From Bacillota bacterium (GTDB lineage Bacteria; Bacillota; Clostridia; Acetivibrionales; DTU013), in the NCBI GenBank assembly GCA_023435305.1, contig JAEYRV010000016.1, positions 1 through 64,000 on the forward strand: 64,000 nt of DNA, given 5' to 3'. This document shows, one piece after another, positions 62,477 through 64,000 of this stretch. A program made the position numbers and the translations under genes. Under the pieces are notes generated by a model. The model worked only from the letters and a program-made list of their open reading frames with translations. It made no database searches and was not told the DNA's origin. Position 1 is the first letter of the stretch. Each line of letters starts with the position of its first letter.

Positions 62477-64000
62477 ATGACAGATAAAGTCAGTAAAATG
62501 ATCGCAGTAATAATGGCCGTCAGCCTGCTTGTTTTGACCGGCGGCTGCACCGGCGGATCCGGCGGAGATGACTCCTCCTTCATGGACAAGTACGAGACTC
62601 CCGAAAATTTGGAGCATGCATCCATCAAATTCCTTTTCCCGGGGGGCGAGCCAAAGAGCTGGAAGAATGTCAAAACAGAGATCGAAAAACAATGCCAGGA
62701 CAAGTTAAATATTTCGTTGGACTTCAAGTGGGCTGAATTTGGTACGTATATCGATACAGTCAATGTACTGGATTCATCCGGCGAGGTTTATGACGCCTTT
62801 GTATTGGGCAAGCCCGATACCAACTACCCCGATTTTTCCCGGCTTGCGCGGGAAGGAAAACTCAAGGATATAACACAGGCCTTCTCATCCGGAGCTCCTT
62901 CCCTTTATTCCAAGTATACCAACGAAGAGTTGAAATTTGCTACTGTCGACGGCAAGCTTTATGCAGTTCCGTCATTATTTACACAGGCTTTTTGTACATA
63001 CCTGATAGTAGACGATGCTCTGCTCAAAAAATACAATATATCGGACATAAAAACCTACGATGAATATGGTGCATACCTGAAAACTGTTAAAGAAAACGAG
63101 TCTGATATCGTACCCGGGGCTATAGCAAATATGGTCAATACTATGCAGCTTTTTGCCAGAGCCTCCGGCTATGTCATCGCCGATGAAGCAAACCGGTTGG
63201 TCTACAAATGGGACGATCCTGAAATGAAGCTGGTACCTTGGGAGAAAACATCGGAATTCTATGATACGGTATCATATATCATTGACTGGTACAAAAAAGG
63301 CTATCTGAGTTTTAATGCAGATCAGTCAAAGGTATCCTCCTTTATATACGAAGGAATGCTTTCTCCGCCATCGGATGAAACCACAAAAATGACATTCTCG
63401 GATGCTGCGGGACAACTCACTGAATCCAATCCGATGAGAGCCTTTTACCTCTATCCCGAAAAACATGTACAGAGGGACAACCCAATGGGCAGCTTTTTCT
63501 ACAACGGTTCCTTCGTATTCCCTGCCGCTTCCCAGAATACCGAAAGAGCGCTGGGCTTTCTGGAATGGGTACAGCAAAGCAGAGATAACTATTTGCTTAT
63601 GACATGCGGTATAGAAAACGAAGATTACGTTCTAATGGAAGGTCAGCCTGTGATGCCTCCAGATATGGATTTCTCCGATCGCTCATACATGTACTGGGAT
63701 GGCAACTGGGCTTTCAAAAATCTCAAGTATGAGTATGCAGGTGCTGCTGAAGTGAATGATGAGGCACTGGAAACTCCCATTGAATTCCTTGAAAAGAATT
63801 CAAAGTATCCTCCTCATGGTGCCTTTTACCCAAACTACAGCGTAATACAGCAGTTAGCAGTCGACAGGCAGAATGCCTACAATCAATTTGAATATAAGCT
63901 CACACAGGGGCAGATACAGGACATGACCGATGTGGACGCATTTATAAAGAGCCTTGATGAGTTTGACAGCGCCGAGCTTGTCGAGGAAGCACAGAAGCAG
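62477..64000 (+). CDS. Second solute-binding lipoprotein, paralogue, cut by the window end
   Basis: An open frame of 508 codons runs to the last base with no stop; the neighbouring paralogue has 518, so little is missing. GGAAGTGAAG lies before the ATG. Lipobox LLVLTGGCTGG (Cys about 22). It shares with the first protein SIKFLFPGGEPKSWKNVKTE, LDFKW, KLYAVPSLFT, DPEMKL and YMYWDGNWAFKN, so the two arose by tandem duplication. Also a family-1 type substrate-binding protein, ligand unknown. It probably heads, or belongs to, a transporter operon beyond the window. Confidence 0.8.
   Translation, partial: MTDKVSKMIAVIMAVSLLVLTGGCTGGSGGDDSSFMDKYETPENLEHASIKFLFPGGEPKSWKNVKTEIEKQCQDKLNISLDFKWAEFGTYIDTVNVLDSSGEVYDAFVLGKPDTNYPDFSRLAREGKLKDITQAFSSGAPSLYSKYTNEELKFATVDGKLYAVPSLFTQAFCTYLIVDDALLKKYNISDIKTYDEYGAYLKTVKENESDIVPGAIANMVNTMQLFARASGYVIADEANRLVYKWDDPEMKLVPWEKTSEFYDTVSYIIDWYKKGYLSFNADQSKVSSFIYEGMLSPPSDETTKMTFSDAAGQLTESNPMRAFYLYPEKHVQRDNPMGSFFYNGSFVFPAASQNTERALGFLEWVQQSRDNYLLMTCGIENEDYVLMEGQPVMPPDMDFSDRSYMYWDGNWAFKNLKYEYAGAAEVNDEALETPIEFLEKNSKYPPHGAFYPNYSVIQQLAVDRQNAYNQFEYKLTQGQIQDMTDVDAFIKSLDEFDSAELVEEAQKQ

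Overview
The window looks like chromosomal DNA from an anaerobic, Gram-positive, spore-former-type Clostridia species (Bacillota). The main reasons are a complete six-gene Rnf ferredoxin:NAD+ oxidoreductase operon, ECF vitamin-transporter S components (ThiT behind a TPP riboswitch, and QueT), three large SLH-domain surface proteins, strong AGGAGG ribosome binding sites, and many typical clostridial mobile elements. All calls come from reading the sequence; no database search was possible.

Layout. 1-6.5 kb: the tail of an AbrB-like regulator, then a minus-strand set of zinc-ribbon membrane proteins and lipoproteins of unknown function, and a LuxR regulator fused to a multi-spanning membrane domain. 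6.5-23 kb is an accessory zone: a 158-bp MITE-like inverted repeat, a decayed IS3 element, a MalT-like LuxR regulator, a GLUG/beta-helix SLH surface protein with a DUF2442 gene, an orphan gene fragment held between IS66 and IS21 remnants, a doubly damaged DEAD-box helicase gene, a divergent WYL-regulator/S51-peptidase pair, and a 1.9-kb group II intron. 23.3-37.75 kb reads as an integrated mobilizable element in the 3' end of tRNA-Val(GAC). It has att-like direct repeats, duplicated decamer (arm-type) sites near both ends, a tyrosine integrase, an Xis-like protein, a MobC/relaxase pair, a RepA-like protein with two 23-bp iteron-like repeats, and a run of three hairpins that could be oriT. It carries TnpV, a Fic protein, a TetR regulator and a roughly 2,100-residue SLH surface protein.

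37.8-64 kb is mostly core chromosome. It contains a FAD-dependent oxidoreductase, thiT and queT, rnfCDGEAB, a GH18-SLH protein, thrC, a TPR membrane protein, folC, secA, a YerC/TrpR-like regulator translationally coupled to a small exported protein, a GNAT-like protein, a GT2/GT21 glycosyltransferase, and two tandem solute-binding lipoproteins, the second cut by the window end.

The most unusual signals are the tRNA-Val element with a giant repetitive surface protein as cargo, plus a nearby orphan signal-peptide ORF resembling that protein's own leader; a dyad-plus-hairpin cassette occurring twice around the SLH/DUF2442/MalT locus; a WYL regulator whose Shine-Dalgarno points at an ATA codon; and the candidate oriT lying inside a coding sequence.
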